DNA of 64,000 nucleotides from Alicyclobacillus tolerans (lineage in GTDB: Bacteria; Bacillota; Bacilli; Alicyclobacillales; Alicyclobacillaceae): positions 1 to 64,000 of the forward strand of contig NZ_FRAF01000013.1 in the NCBI RefSeq assembly GCF_900142255.1, read 5' to 3'. The notes beneath the pieces are model-generated. The model ran no database searches, had not been told where the DNA came from, and saw nothing but the letters and a program-made list of their open reading frames with translations. Below, piece by piece: positions 27,101 through 36,615 of the stretch (its first letter is position 1; the number at the start of each line of letters is the position of its first letter). The position numbers and the translations under genes were made by a program.

Positions 27101-28975
27101 ATGTTGGAAAACATCAATAGCCCGGAAGATCTCAAAAGACTGGATGACGAGCAACTCAATCAATTGGCTATTGAGATTCGACAATTCTTGGTTGACACAG
27201 TCTCCAAAACAGGAGGTCACTTTGGTGCAAATCTGGGAGTTGTTGAATTGACTCTGGCTTTGCATAAAGTCTTCAATAGTCCAAAAGACAAATTGGTATG
27301 GGATGTTGGTCATCAGGCTTATGTGCATAAAATCCTTACTGGCCGCAAAGAAGGTTTTGCAAAGTTACGCAAACTTGGTGGGATGGCAGGTTTTCCTAAA
27401 CGAGAAGAAAGTGAGCATGACGCTTTTGGAGTAGGGCATGCAAGCACATCGATTTCTGCAGCTCTTGGTATGGCTATTGCCCGTGATTTGGATGGTGCTG
27501 CTTATCATGTTGTTTCCATTATTGGCGATGGTGCCTTGACGGGCGGCATGGCTATGGAAGCATTAAATCACGCTGGTCATTTAGGAACTAATTTACTGGT
27601 TATCTTGAATGATAATGAAATGTCAATTGCAGAAAATGTGGGTGCTGTTTCTAAATACTTAACTCGTTTGCGCAGTGATCCGACATACTCTAAAGCAAAG
27701 GCAGAGATTGAGCAATCCTTGCTTAGATTACCTGCTATTGGAGCGAAATTGACAAAGACATTGGAAAAAATTAAAGATTCAATGCGCTATTTGATGGTGC
27801 CGGGGCATTGGTTTGAGGAATTTGGATTTAAGTACTTAGGACCTATTGATGGACATCATATAGGCGAATTGGTCCATACTTTGGAAGATGCTAAAAAAAT
27901 GAACGGACCAGTGCTTATACATGTCATTACGGAAAAGGGTAAAGGCTATGCTTCGGCTGAGAACGCTCCGGACAAATGGCATGCTTGGCCTTCTTCGGCG
28001 AAAGCTAGTGGTGCGCCATCTTATACAAGCGTATTTAGTCAAACTTTAATCGAATTAGCCAAACAAGACGAACAAATTGTAGCTGTTACAGCAGCTATGC
28101 CTAGTGGGACGGGGTTAGATAAATTTTCTGCTGTTTTTCCCAAGCGTTGTTTCGATGTAGGAATTGCTGAACAACATGCCGCCACGTTTTGTGCGGGCTT
28201 AGCAACAAGTGGGAAAAAACCGGTTTTTGCTGTATATTCCACATTTCTGCAACGTGCATATGACCAAGTCATTCATGATATTGCCATTCAAAATCTTCAT
28301 GTTGTTTTTGCTATCGACCGTGCCGGTTTGGTTGGGCCTGATGGAGAAACACATCAAGGAGCTTTTGATCTCAGTTATTTGCGGGCTATACCTCATTTAA
28401 CTGTGATGATGCCTAAAGATGAAAATGAACTTCGACATATGTTATATACGGCGCTCCAGCTTAACGGACCTGTAGCTGTGCGCTTCCCGCGTGCAGATGG
28501 TCTTGGCGTACCGTTTGATCCACAGTTTCAACTGATACCAGTAGGTGCATCGGAAATCCTTCGTGAAGGCAGAGAATTAGTGATTTATGCGCTTGGCCCG
28601 ATGGTTGCAGTTGCCATGCAGGCTGCTGATCGGTTGTATGCTCAACATGGTATCTCTGCAAAAGTGGTTAATATGCGTTTTGTCAAACCACTCGATGCAG
28701 AGGAAGTAGTAAAAAATGCTCGTCTGGGGATTCCTGCTCTCACAGTCGAAGAAGCTGCATTAGCAGGCGGAATGGGTAGCGCTATACTTGAAGTATTGGC
28801 AGATGAACATCTCGAAGTTCCTTTAACCAGAGTTGGCTTGCCAGATCGTTTTATTGAGCATGGCAGTCGAGAAGAGTTACTTAAGCAAGTGGGCCTAGAT
28901 GTAGATACATTGGTCGATCACGCTCTTCTCCTTGTGAAGGATGCAAAACGCTCTCGTCATCTGGCAAGGGGTTGA
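27101..28975 (+). CDS. dxs: 1-deoxy-D-xylulose-5-phosphate synthase
   Basis: TPP enzyme that condenses pyruvate and glyceraldehyde-3-phosphate, the first step of the MEP isoprenoid pathway. 624 residues. It has the TPP motif GDGALTGGMAMEALNHAG from residue 142, closing in NDNEMSI, and the transketolase-type DRAGLVGPDGETHQGAFD block. ATG 27101 follows CGGGGGC and directly abuts the oapA stop, suggesting one transcript with OLE RNA and oapA. Confidence 0.97.
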   Translation: MLENINSPEDLKRLDDEQLNQLAIEIRQFLVDTVSKTGGHFGANLGVVELTLALHKVFNSPKDKLVWDVGHQAYVHKILTGRKEGFAKLRKLGGMAGFPKREESEHDAFGVGHASTSISAALGMAIARDLDGAAYHVVSIIGDGALTGGMAMEALNHAGHLGTNLLVILNDNEMSIAENVGAVSKYLTRLRSDPTYSKAKAEIEQSLLRLPAIGAKLTKTLEKIKDSMRYLMVPGHWFEEFGFKYLGPIDGHHIGELVHTLEDAKKMNGPVLIHVITEKGKGYASAENAPDKWHAWPSSAKASGAPSYTSVFSQTLIELAKQDEQIVAVTAAMPSGTGLDKFSAVFPKRCFDVGIAEQHAATFCAGLATSGKKPVFAVYSTFLQRAYDQVIHDIAIQNLHVVFAIDRAGLVGPDGETHQGAFDLSYLRAIPHLTVMMPKDENELRHMLYTALQLNGPVAVRFPRADGLGVPFDPQFQLIPVGASEILREGRELVIYALGPMVAVAMQAADRLYAQHGISAKVVNMRFVKPLDAEEVVKNARLGIPALTVEEAALAGGMGSAILEVLADEHLEVPLTRVGLPDRFIEHGSREELLKQVGLDVDTLVDHALLLVKDAKRSRHLARG

Positions 28976-28979
28976 AAGA

Positions 28980-29816
28980 TTGACTGAATCAAAACAAAGA
29001 CTGGATATATGGCTTTATCAAAATCAGCTATTTCCAAGCCGTGAGGCGGCGCGGCGAGCTATTATGGCTGGTTGGATATTTGTAAATGGAGAACGTGCAG
29101 AAAAAGCAGGTACTCTCGTTCGAGAAGGTATGCAAGTAGAAGTTCGCGGTCAGCATAATCGATATGTGAGTCGGGGCGGACTGAAATTAGAAAAAGCACT
29201 GCGGGTTTTTGACATTTCTTGCGAAAAAATTACAGCGCTGGATATAGGTGCATCCACTGGCGGATTTACAGATTGTTTGCTTCAACATGGAGCGGACAGA
29301 GTCTACGCACTTGATGTAGGTTATGGTCAATTGGATTGGAAATTGCGTCAAAATCCCAAAGTGGTTGTCCTTGAACGTACCAATTTCCGCCATGTTGATA
29401 AAAAATTATTCGATCCTTTGCCCCAAATGGTCGTTATGGATGTTTCTTTTATATCAACACGCCTGCTTTTTCAAAAAATCAACGAGATCGTTCAAAAACC
29501 GGGCATTATAATTTCGCTAATTAAGCCTCAATTTGAGGCCGGTCGTGAATTTGTGGGCAAGGGAGGAATTATTCGTCAGCCGGATGTTCACCGACGAGTT
29601 TTATTGGACATGCTGGAAAGTGTCAATCAAATGGGTTGGTCCTGTCGGGGGCTGGATGTTTCTCCAATCACTGGAGGGGACGGTAATATAGAATTCCTTG
29701 CCTATTGGTATACAGAACCGGGTTTTCAAATTCCCCTTCATGTAGACGATGTGGTTCATAGAGCTTGGCATGAACTAAAACCAGCCCTGTCGGACAATAT
29801 ACGCCCGGAAAGTTGA
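28980..29816 (+). CDS. tlyA: TlyA family rRNA 2'-O-methyltransferase/hemolysin-like
   Basis: 278 residues: an N-terminal S4 RNA-binding domain (about 6-60), the RYVSRGGLKLEKAL linker, then an FtsJ-like SAM domain with DIGASTGGF at 88-96 and a KPQFEAGREFVGKGG block. In mycobacteria TlyA methylates rRNA; B. subtilis YqxC is the positional homologue. TTG 28980 follows AAGGGG; the frame continues upstream into dxs without similarity. Confidence 0.92.
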   Translation: MTESKQRLDIWLYQNQLFPSREAARRAIMAGWIFVNGERAEKAGTLVREGMQVEVRGQHNRYVSRGGLKLEKALRVFDISCEKITALDIGASTGGFTDCLLQHGADRVYALDVGYGQLDWKLRQNPKVVVLERTNFRHVDKKLFDPLPQMVVMDVSFISTRLLFQKINEIVQKPGIIISLIKPQFEAGREFVGKGGIIRQPDVHRRVLLDMLESVNQMGWSCRGLDVSPITGGDGNIEFLAYWYTEPGFQIPLHVDDVVHRAWHELKPALSDNIRPES

Positions 29817-29829
29817 GGCTTTCTTTGAC

Positions 29830-30267
29830 TTGTCCAGTTCAGACAGTGCTTTGCGTGGTCACCCATCCATCGTGAGGAATTATTTACTTTCGAACGGTTA
29901 TACAATTTTGTATACTCGGCCCATGGCTCGTCTTAAGGGGTATTGGGATAGAGTTTTTTTTGAAGAACAATATGAAGTGGATTTCATTGTTCGTAAGAAC
30001 GGTAAAGTATATGCTGTTCATGTAACGGCAAATGAGTTATCCAATCAACCCAACCAACAGGATTTGATGCAGCATTGGTTCCCGATTTTTGTAATTTTTC
30101 ACGTTCAAAGTATTCTCCTGATGAATCTTCATGACGAAAGTGTTATAGAGATTGATTTTGAAATAAGAAAACCTATATACGTGCGTCAAAAGCAACTTTT
30201 ACTCAATGCGGGGATATTATTTACAGGTATTTTGATAGGAATCATGCTGGATTTTCATAGTCTGTAA
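29830..30267 (+). CDS. Membrane-anchored protein with a degenerate PD-(D/E)XK-like core
   Basis: 145 residues of no recognised family. The middle (about 45-70) reads E-V-D-F-I-V-R-K-N-G-K-V-Y-A-V-H-V, which looks like the core beta-hairpin of PD-(D/E)XK nucleases (D...ExK). The expected Glu is His and the Lys is Thr, so catalysis is unlikely. A single C-terminal helix (about 122-140) would anchor it with the domain inside the cell. TTG 29830 lacks a close Shine-Dalgarno and GTG 29871 is an alternative. It lies between tlyA and nadK. Confidence 0.6.
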   Translation: MSSSDSALRGHPSIVRNYLLSNGYTILYTRPMARLKGYWDRVFFEEQYEVDFIVRKNGKVYAVHVTANELSNQPNQQDLMQHWFPIFVIFHVQSILLMNLHDESVIEIDFEIRKPIYVRQKQLLLNAGILFTGILIGIMLDFHSL

Positions 30268-30321
30268 ACCATGAATTTCATGTGATAGAGTTTGTGTGGG
30301 GCTGTCTGGAGGTCAATCTGT

Positions 30322-31185
30322 ATGCGAACAGCGCTATTGCTATACAATCCACAAAAACGCCAGGCTTGTACAATTCAGGAACGCTTGCATCAACAGTTGG
30401 AGATGAATGGTTTTCAAGTTTGTTCCTTTCAGTCAGACGATTCACAAACTATTTTGCAGACCATCTCCGAAATCTCTGCCATTGAGGTTGCTTTTGTACT
30501 TGGAGGAGATGGAACTCTTTTATCAGTTGCAAGGATGCTAGCCCCAGCCAATATACCTATTTTGGGCATTAATGTGGGTCATTTAGGTTTCCTGACGGAA
30601 TCTGATCCGGACGGAATTGAAGAAGCTGTGCGACGTATTCGTGATCGGGAGTATGACTTGGAAGCACGTATGATGCTTTCTGCTGCAGTTTTACGTGAAG
30701 AAAAAATGGTTCAGGAGCTATTGGCTTTGAATGATGCCGGGGTGGCAAAGGGCTCCTACGGTAGAATGGTCACGATACATACATATGTGGACGGTGTTTA
30801 TGTGGACACCATTCGCGGTGATGGCATGATTGTATCCACACCTACAGGTTCGACTGCTTATTCTCTTTCTTGTGGAGGTCCTATTGTTACACCACATCTT
30901 GAGGTATTTTTATTGACGCCCATTTGTCCTCATACTTTGTTTTCCCGCCCGTGCGTGATGGATAGCCAACAGGAAATTTTGCTGGAAGTTGAAGCATCGC
31001 ACAGTGACTTTGAGTTGACAGTGGATGGACAGGTCAGTGTTCGATTACATTCAGGAGATTGTGTTCGCATTCGTAAGGCAGTCTGCTCAACGACACTCAT
31101 CAAATGGCGAGATCGAGAATTCTTTACGGTTTTGCGCAAAAAATTGCGAGAACCCCATTCTCACTTGGACCGAAAGGATGACTAA
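30322..31185 (+). CDS. nadK: NAD kinase
   Basis: Phosphorylates NAD to NADP. 287 residues. GGDGT is at 61-65, followed by a LNDAGVAKG block (the NE/D motif) and TPTGSTAYSLSCGGPIV, then LLTPICPHTL. ATG 30322 follows TGGAGG. It sits where Bacillus has the arginine repressor gene ahrC/argR, between tlyA and recN; no argR is present here. Confidence 0.95.
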   Translation: MRTALLLYNPQKRQACTIQERLHQQLEMNGFQVCSFQSDDSQTILQTISEISAIEVAFVLGGDGTLLSVARMLAPANIPILGINVGHLGFLTESDPDGIEEAVRRIRDREYDLEARMMLSAAVLREEKMVQELLALNDAGVAKGSYGRMVTIHTYVDGVYVDTIRGDGMIVSTPTGSTAYSLSCGGPIVTPHLEVFLLTPICPHTLFSRPCVMDSQQEILLEVEASHSDFELTVDGQVSVRLHSGDCVRIRKAVCSTTLIKWRDREFFTVLRKKLREPHSHLDRKDD

Positions 31186-31188
31186 GCG

Positions 31189-32868
31189 GTGCTGGTGTCA
31201 CTCACAGTCGAACATTTGGCGTTAATTGAGAAAATGGAATTGTCTTTTCAGGAAGGCATGACTGTGATTACAGGTGAAACGGGAGCTGGAAAATCAATTC
31301 TGCTTTCTGCCATTGCGCTCGTATTGGGAGGAAGAGCTTCTTCTGACTGGGTTGCCAAAGACTCTCCAGAAGCTTATGTAGAAGCGGTATTTCATCTTGA
31401 TCCATCCCATAGGGATTGGACGGGCATTCTGGAAGAATGGGATATTCCTATTGAAGATGAATTGATTCTGACCAGGCGACTCTTTCATAACGGGAGAAGT
31501 GTATGCCGCTGTAATGGACGAAATATCACGGTATCTGCCCTGCGAGAAATCGGTTCTCAACTTGTATTGCAGAATAGTCAGCATGAACAACAGGCGTTGA
31601 TGGAAGCACAACATCAGTTAACGCTTCTTACCCGTTTTGCTCATTTAGAAGAAGATCTGATGCGTTTGAAAAACGCGTTTAATCGCTGGAAAGAAGTGCG
31701 TGACAAGCGCTTAGAGTTATCACAAAAAAGTTTGGAGCGTTTGAGTCGATTAGATTTGTTGCAGTTTCAGATGCAGGAGATCGATGCTGTTTCCCCAATT
31801 TCAGGAGAAGAAGAATCTTTATTCGAAGAAAGAATGAAATTACAATCTTTGGACAAATTAAAGTCGCTATCTGAAGAAGTGGATTCTCTCCTCAAGGGAA
31901 AAGAAGGATATTCAACAGGTGTTTTAACAGATCTCGCTAAAGCAGTGCAACGTTTGGAAAACGGCTTACGGATGGACGGGCAATTGCAAGAGACTCTGGA
32001 TTTTTTACAAACAGCCCTTATTCATGTAGAAGAAGCTGGACATGCTTTGGATGCCTATCAAAATTCACTTGAATTTCAACCAAATCGTTTAGCAGACGTG
32101 GAAGATCGCTTGATTCAATTACGTGGATTGATGCGTAAATATGGTACTTCGATTGATGAAATATGGGCTTATCGTAATCGGATTGAAGAAGAAGTTAAAC
32201 AATTAGAAAACTTTGATGAGAATTTGGCGAGTTTGGAACGAGAAGAGGAACAGGCATGGCATGATTTAAAAATAGAAGCTGATTTGTTGAGCAACAAACG
32301 TAAGCAGGCTGCCGACAAACTAGCGTCTGAAGTTACAGCCATTCTGAAGGAATTAGACATGCCAAGCGCTCAATTTATAGTAAATATTAGAAAAAAAGAG
32401 ATCGTAGGAGCTGATGGACAGGATGAGGTTTCCATTCTTTTTTCAGCAAACTCGGGTGAAGATCTCAAACCGCTCGTGAAGGTAGCTTCGGGTGGGGAAT
32501 TATCGAGGGTTTTGCTGGCTTTGCAAACCGTATTTGCGGAGGTTGAGCCTGCAGAACTGTTGATTTTTGATGAGATTGATACAGGTGTGAGCGGATATGC
32601 CGTAGATAAAATGGCTCGCCAACTTCAGGAACTGGCGAGACACAAACAAGTGATTTGCGTAACTCATTCTCCTCAAATAGCTGCTTCCTCTGGACAACAT
32701 CTTTTGATTGAAAAAAGACAATTTGAAAACCGTACCATTTCTGTAGCGTCGATCCTTTCTATAGAAGGTCGTATTCAAGAACTGGCACGTTTACTCGGTT
32801 CCTCATTGGCAGATAATACTGCTCAAGAACATGCCAAGGCTCTTCTGCAAAGTTATGACAAAGTATAG
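31189..32868 (+). CDS. recN: DNA repair protein RecN
   Basis: SMC-like ATPase that gathers broken DNA ends. 559 residues. Walker A GETGAGKS is at 29-36, a central coiled coil runs about 150-390, then the ABC signature VASGGELSRVLLAL and Walker B LLIFDEIDTGVSG. GTG 31189 is 3 bp after the nadK stop, so translation is probably coupled. Confidence 0.96.
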   Translation: MLVSLTVEHLALIEKMELSFQEGMTVITGETGAGKSILLSAIALVLGGRASSDWVAKDSPEAYVEAVFHLDPSHRDWTGILEEWDIPIEDELILTRRLFHNGRSVCRCNGRNITVSALREIGSQLVLQNSQHEQQALMEAQHQLTLLTRFAHLEEDLMRLKNAFNRWKEVRDKRLELSQKSLERLSRLDLLQFQMQEIDAVSPISGEEESLFEERMKLQSLDKLKSLSEEVDSLLKGKEGYSTGVLTDLAKAVQRLENGLRMDGQLQETLDFLQTALIHVEEAGHALDAYQNSLEFQPNRLADVEDRLIQLRGLMRKYGTSIDEIWAYRNRIEEEVKQLENFDENLASLEREEEQAWHDLKIEADLLSNKRKQAADKLASEVTAILKELDMPSAQFIVNIRKKEIVGADGQDEVSILFSANSGEDLKPLVKVASGGELSRVLLALQTVFAEVEPAELLIFDEIDTGVSGYAVDKMARQLQELARHKQVICVTHSPQIAASSGQHLLIEKRQFENRTISVASILSIEGRIQELARLLGSSLADNTAQEHAKALLQSYDKV

Positions 32869-32978
32869 ACAAGTCTCGCCGACTTTGGAGCAATTTTTAC
32901 ATCATATTGCCCACTCTTCAGGGAAAATTACTTATCGAGCGATACATCGGAGGTGTTGTTAGAAAAGGGGGAACTGAG

Positions 32979-34241
32979 ATGCCGTACCGCACAATTGCCA
33001 AATGGGTTGTCGTAGCAGGTGCAAGCATCATAGGTGTGAGCAGTATGTTAGCCCACCGTTCATATCCTATCGATGTGCTTCATCATCAAGACGATTCAAA
33101 GCTTTATACTGTGCAAAATCATCAAACCACTTTTCAAAGCGAGCCAAGCCAAGTGCTGCCCTCTCAATCTACAGGTATTGTGGCCGCTGAACTTACCTCC
33201 AGTGGTAATAAAAATCATATTGAGCAATCAGCAACAGATTCTCCATGGCAGAAGTGGACCAACTGGTTACCTTGGAAAAAACAAGAGGTTCACTTTGGAC
33301 CGCGATCGTACGTAGAAGTTGGAGGGGAATCAATAGGTATACGATTGCAGTCAGATGGGGTATTGGTCATCGGGTTTCAAGATTATGGTTCACGAAAATC
33401 TCCAGCACGTTTTACAGATTTGGAGATTGGAGATGTCATACAGTCTATCAATGGACATCCAGTTCACTCCACACAGGATTTAACATCACAGTTAATCAGG
33501 CCTATGTTTGATATAAAACTTGGTATCATTCATCAAAAGAAGTCAAAAACGATTCATATCCATCCTTATTTAGACAATCATCAGCGTCCTCATTTAGGTA
33601 TTTTCGTACGTGACAAAGCCAGTGGTGTTGGAACATTGACTTACTATAATCCGGCAGAACACAGACTGGGTGCGCTTGGACATACCATTACAGATGTGGA
33701 TACTGGACAGCCTATTGAGGGGCGTGGATTGGTATTTGCTGCAAGAATTACTGGGATTGTAAAAGGGCAAATCGGTCATCCTGGTCAAAAGCGTGGGGAA
33801 TTCTCCACCCATTCTCATCCAATTGGCAAAATAGATCAAAATAATGGTTATGGTGTATTTGGTGAATGTCAGCCCAATGGAGCAATTGGACCGTTGTTAC
33901 CGGTAGCTTATCCAAACGAGGTTCACACAGGTGAAGCAACTTTATGGACGGTGCTTGAGGGAAACAAGATTGAGAAATTTAAAGTGGAAGTTGAAAAGAT
34001 ATCCGCTTGGCAAACCATGCAAACCAAGAGTCTGGTTTTACATGTGGTTGATCCGCGACTTTTACAGGTTACAGGCGGTATTGTACAAGGAATGAGCGGA
34101 AGTCCGCTAACCCAAGATGGAAAACTAATTGGCGCTGTAACTCACGTATTTGTCTCAGATCCGACTCGTGGCTATGGTGTTTTAGCAACTTGGATGATGC
34201 ATGCAGATGGAGAAGATCTACAGTCAAAGCTAACGGGATAA
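32979..34241 (+). CDS. spoIVB: SpoIVB serine peptidase
   Basis: 420 residues: an N-terminal signal/anchor helix (about 9-25), a PDZ domain (about 115-190) and an S55 peptidase domain. The catalytic His lies in LGALGHTITD and the Ser in GMSGSPL. In B. subtilis it is secreted from the forespore and triggers pro-sigma-K processing through SpoIVFA. ATG 32979 follows AAAAGGGGGA; the upstream open frame has no similarity. recN-spoIVB-spo0A order is conserved in Bacilli. Confidence 0.95.
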   Translation: MPYRTIAKWVVVAGASIIGVSSMLAHRSYPIDVLHHQDDSKLYTVQNHQTTFQSEPSQVLPSQSTGIVAAELTSSGNKNHIEQSATDSPWQKWTNWLPWKKQEVHFGPRSYVEVGGESIGIRLQSDGVLVIGFQDYGSRKSPARFTDLEIGDVIQSINGHPVHSTQDLTSQLIRPMFDIKLGIIHQKKSKTIHIHPYLDNHQRPHLGIFVRDKASGVGTLTYYNPAEHRLGALGHTITDVDTGQPIEGRGLVFAARITGIVKGQIGHPGQKRGEFSTHSHPIGKIDQNNGYGVFGECQPNGAIGPLLPVAYPNEVHTGEATLWTVLEGNKIEKFKVEVEKISAWQTMQTKSLVLHVVDPRLLQVTGGIVQGMSGSPLTQDGKLIGAVTHVFVSDPTRGYGVLATWMMHADGEDLQSKLTG

Positions 34242-34256
34242 ATTTGAATTTGTCAT

Positions 34257-34284
34257 GTCGGAAGATGTCGATTTGGATGGAATT
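34257..34284 (+). promoter_or_regulatory. Probable sigma-H promoter of spo0A
   Basis: GTCGGAAGA (34257-34265) and ATGGAATT (34277-34284) match sigma-H -35 (RnAGGAwWW) and -10 (RnnGAATTw) elements with an 11-bp spacer. A TGTCGAT sequence close to a Spo0A box lies between them. Confidence 0.55.
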
Positions 34285-34330
34285 CTCACGAAAAGTATTA
34301 CGCAAGAATTGGCAGGAACCTTTCCCTGTT

Positions 34331-34337
34331 TGTCGAA
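34331..34337 (+). promoter_or_regulatory. Spo0A box (0A box) before spo0A
   Basis: TGTCGAA, an exact 0A box, lies 34 bp before the spo0A start, suggesting autoregulation by phosphorylated Spo0A as in B. subtilis. Confidence 0.55.
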
Positions 34338-34370
34338 AAAGTTTCACAGCGAACGCAGGGGGGGTTTCTG

Positions 34371-35177
34371 GTGGCAATTAGTGTATTGATTGCGGACGAT
34401 AATAGGGAATTTGCAGATTTGCTAGCTGAGTTCTTATCTACTCAAAGCGATATGAATGTAACTGGTGTCGCCTATAACGGCACAGATGTTTTAGAATTGG
34501 TCCGAGAACAGGCGCCTGATGTCATTGTTTTAGATATTATCATGCCTGTGCTTGACGGTATTTCCACAATTGAACGGCTTTCTGAACAAAACCATCAAAA
34601 AATGCCCAAGATTATTATGCTGACTGCATTTGGACAAGAACATGTGACCAGACGAGCAGCAGAATTAGGTGTCTCGTACTTTATCCTTAAGCCATTTGAT
34701 ATGGCGACGCTTGCAGAACGGATACGTCAAATCGTTTTCTCCTCGAATGCGCCTGTGGCAGCTACAGTTTCATTTGCTCCCATGTCGGCTACTCCGTCAA
34801 TTAGCGGATCGACTGTTGCGAAAAAATCTGTAGATGCCCAAATCACGCAGATCATTCACGAAATTGGTGTTCCTGCTCATATCAAAGGTTATCATTATCT
34901 TCGTGAAGCAATTGGTATTGTCTATGATGATGTTGATATCCTCGGTTCTATTACAAAAATTTTGTATCCAAGAATTGCCGAGCGCTATAAAACGACACCT
35001 TCACGAGTAGAGCGAGCTATTCGTCATTCTATTGAAGTTGCATGGGGGCGCGGGAATATGGATGCCATTCGCACGGTTTTTGGCTATACCGTAAGCGCTT
35101 CGAAAACAAAGCCGACAAATTCGGAATTTATTGCCATGATAGCTGATAAATTGAGGATGGAGCATAGAGTAGGGTAA
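34371..35177 (+). CDS. spo0A: Sporulation master regulator Spo0A
   Basis: 268 residues: a receiver domain with acidic pocket D9-D10, phosphoacceptor D55 and the conserved Lys in ILKPF, then a linker and the sporulation-specific DNA-binding domain with [19 protein letters not shown] and [18 protein letters not shown] 34371 follows a G-rich sequence (CAGGGGGG) about 7 nt upstream. Transcription probably comes from the sigma-H promoter just upstream. Confidence 0.98.
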   Translation: MAISVLIADDNREFADLLAEFLSTQSDMNVTGVAYNGTDVLELVREQAPDVIVLDIIMPVLDGISTIERLSEQNHQKMPKIIMLTAFGQEHVTRRAAELGVSYFILKPFDMATLAERIRQIVFSSNAPVAATVSFAPMSATPSISGSTVAKKSVDAQITQIIHEIGVPAHIKGYHYLREAIGIVYDDVDILGSITKILYPRIAERYKTTPSRVERAIRHSIEVAWGRGNMDAIRTVFGYTVSASKTKPTNSEFIAMIADKLRMEHRVG

Positions 35178-35222
35178 AAGTTTGTCTTCATTCATAATGA
35201 CTCGAAGATTACAAATTTAAAG

Positions 35223-35280
35223 CCAATCGCTTTTTGGTAAGATGGAAGTGTGAAAATCTTTACCAAAAGGCGATTTTTGT
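35223..35280 (+). terminator. Terminator after spo0A
   Basis: AATCGCTTTTTGGTAAGAT pairs with ATCTTTACCAAAAGGCGATT around a short loop, followed by TTTTGT. Long, stable hairpin with a T-run; the reverse strand also has a poly-T side. Confidence 0.88.
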
Positions 35281-35304
35281 ATTTGTATAGTTGGAGTGGT
35301 TGTA

Positions 35305-35847
35305 ATGTTATTCGAAAAAGACTTGCTGTCTGTAAGATTATTAACAATGCAAGATTACCCTCTGCTGGTCAAATGGCTTTCTCAACCACAAGTTCTCGAA
35401 TTTTACGAAGGTAGAGATCAATCCTATAATATGTCTAAAATTTCCAGGTTATATGGGTCAAAAAACCTCCGTGGAATAACAGCTTGCATAGTTGAATATA
35501 GAGGAGAAAATATTGGCTATGTCCAGTTTTACGCTTTACCCGATCAACAAAAAAATGAATATGGGTTACGTAAGGAAGAGTTGATTTATGGTATAGATCT
35601 ATTCATCGGTGAGACTTCTTTTTGGAATCGGGGCATAGGTACTTTATTAGTGACATCATTGGTGCAATATCTAGAATGGGATTGCAAAGTTCATCGAATT
35701 GTGGCTGATCCGTTTGAATGGAATGTAAGAGCTATCCGCTGTTATGAAAAAGCGGGTTTTCGTAAATGGAAGTATTTACAACATCATGAAATTCATGAAG
35801 GAACCTGGCAAAACAGTTGGTTAATGATGTATTCTTCTGCAAAGTGA
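35305..35847 (+). CDS. GNAT family acetyltransferase (RimL/AAC(6')-like)
   Basis: 180 residues with the GNAT fold: the acetyl-CoA loop is WNRGIGTLLV and the C-terminal part has NVRAIRCYEKAGF. The early LRLLTMQDYPLLVKWL segment resembles both ribosomal-protein N-acetylating enzymes and aminoglycoside 6'-acetyltransferases, so the substrate is undetermined. ATG 35305 follows TTGGAGTGG. Separated from spo0A by a terminator. Confidence 0.85.
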   Translation: MLFEKDLLSVRLLTMQDYPLLVKWLSQPQVLEFYEGRDQSYNMSKISRLYGSKNLRGITACIVEYRGENIGYVQFYALPDQQKNEYGLRKEELIYGIDLFIGETSFWNRGIGTLLVTSLVQYLEWDCKVHRIVADPFEWNVRAIRCYEKAGFRKWKYLQHHEIHEGTWQNSWLMMYSSAK

Positions 35848-35888
35848 TCTGCAAAGAATAGAGAAAAAGCATCACAGGAGGCAGACTG

Positions 35889-36410
35889 ATGGAGGATATT
35901 CGCTATCCAATCGGAAAATTTGTATTCGTTGAAAATGTAACAGAATTGGAGAGGGGGAAGTGGATTCAAGATATTGTTGAAGCACCTTCCAAACTGAATC
36001 ATGCTGTTGAAGGATTATCAGGAGAACAGTTGGACATACCCTATCGTGATGGAGGCTGGACGATTCGACAAATTGTCCATCATTTGGCTGAAAACGATAT
36101 GTTAGTGTATGCAAGATTTAAGAGCGCTTTAACCGAAGATAATCCACAAATCATGGCGGTCAAAGAAAACTTATGGGCAGAACTTCCTGACGTTCATGTG
36201 CCCATTGCTTCATCGTTGCAGTTGTTTACATTGATTCATGAACGTTGGTCCATTTTACTCAAAAATATGTCTGATAAAGATTTTACACGTACTTTTGTCC
36301 ATCCTGTAAGTGGGGTGTGGGACCTAAATAAAGCGCTCGGTGTTTATTCTTGGCATAACAGACACCATATAGCACAAATTATTAATTTGCGGGAAAGAAT
36401 GGGTTGGTAA
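35889..36410 (+). CDS. DinB-family metal-dependent protein (YfiT/BstA-like)
   Basis: 173 residues, a four-helix DinB fold. Metal ligands are expected at the His pair in GGWTIRQIVHHLAEND and the second set in YSWHNRHHIAQI. The R-D-G-G-W-T-I-R-Q block is typical of B. subtilis YfiT (BstA), a putative bacillithiol S-transferase. ATG 35889 follows CACAGGAGG. Single gene next to the acetyltransferase; both could be detoxification genes. Confidence 0.8.
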   Translation: MEDIRYPIGKFVFVENVTELERGKWIQDIVEAPSKLNHAVEGLSGEQLDIPYRDGGWTIRQIVHHLAENDMLVYARFKSALTEDNPQIMAVKENLWAELPDVHVPIASSLQLFTLIHERWSILLKNMSDKDFTRTFVHPVSGVWDLNKALGVYSWHNRHHIAQIINLRERMGW

Positions 36411-36555
36411 ATTGTTTCTCTCGTTGCTGGGGTGGAATGAATTTTAGATCAATAGCACATTTGACATGATGGATGACACAATTTATCTATAAATATGCCA
36501 AGTTCCGCTCGTCCATGTGGACGAATATCGTGATGTCCAAATCCTTCCTTCGCGT

Positions 36556-36604
36556 AGAGTGTAGATGACCACAAACCAGTTTTGTGGAAATTCACTCTAT
36601 AGGA
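36556..36604 (+). promoter_or_regulatory. Two-part hairpin overlapping the ribosome binding site region
   Basis: AGAGTG (36556-36561) pairs with CACTCT (36593-36598) and, inside it, CCACAAAC (36569-36576) pairs with GTTTTGTGG (36579-36587). The hairpin ends two bases before AGGAGG. It may control translation or protect the mRNA 5' end. The rest of 36411-36555 shows no gene; a smaller CGTCC/GGACG stem lies near 36511. Confidence 0.4.
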
Positions 36605-36615
36605 GGAGAGTAGAC

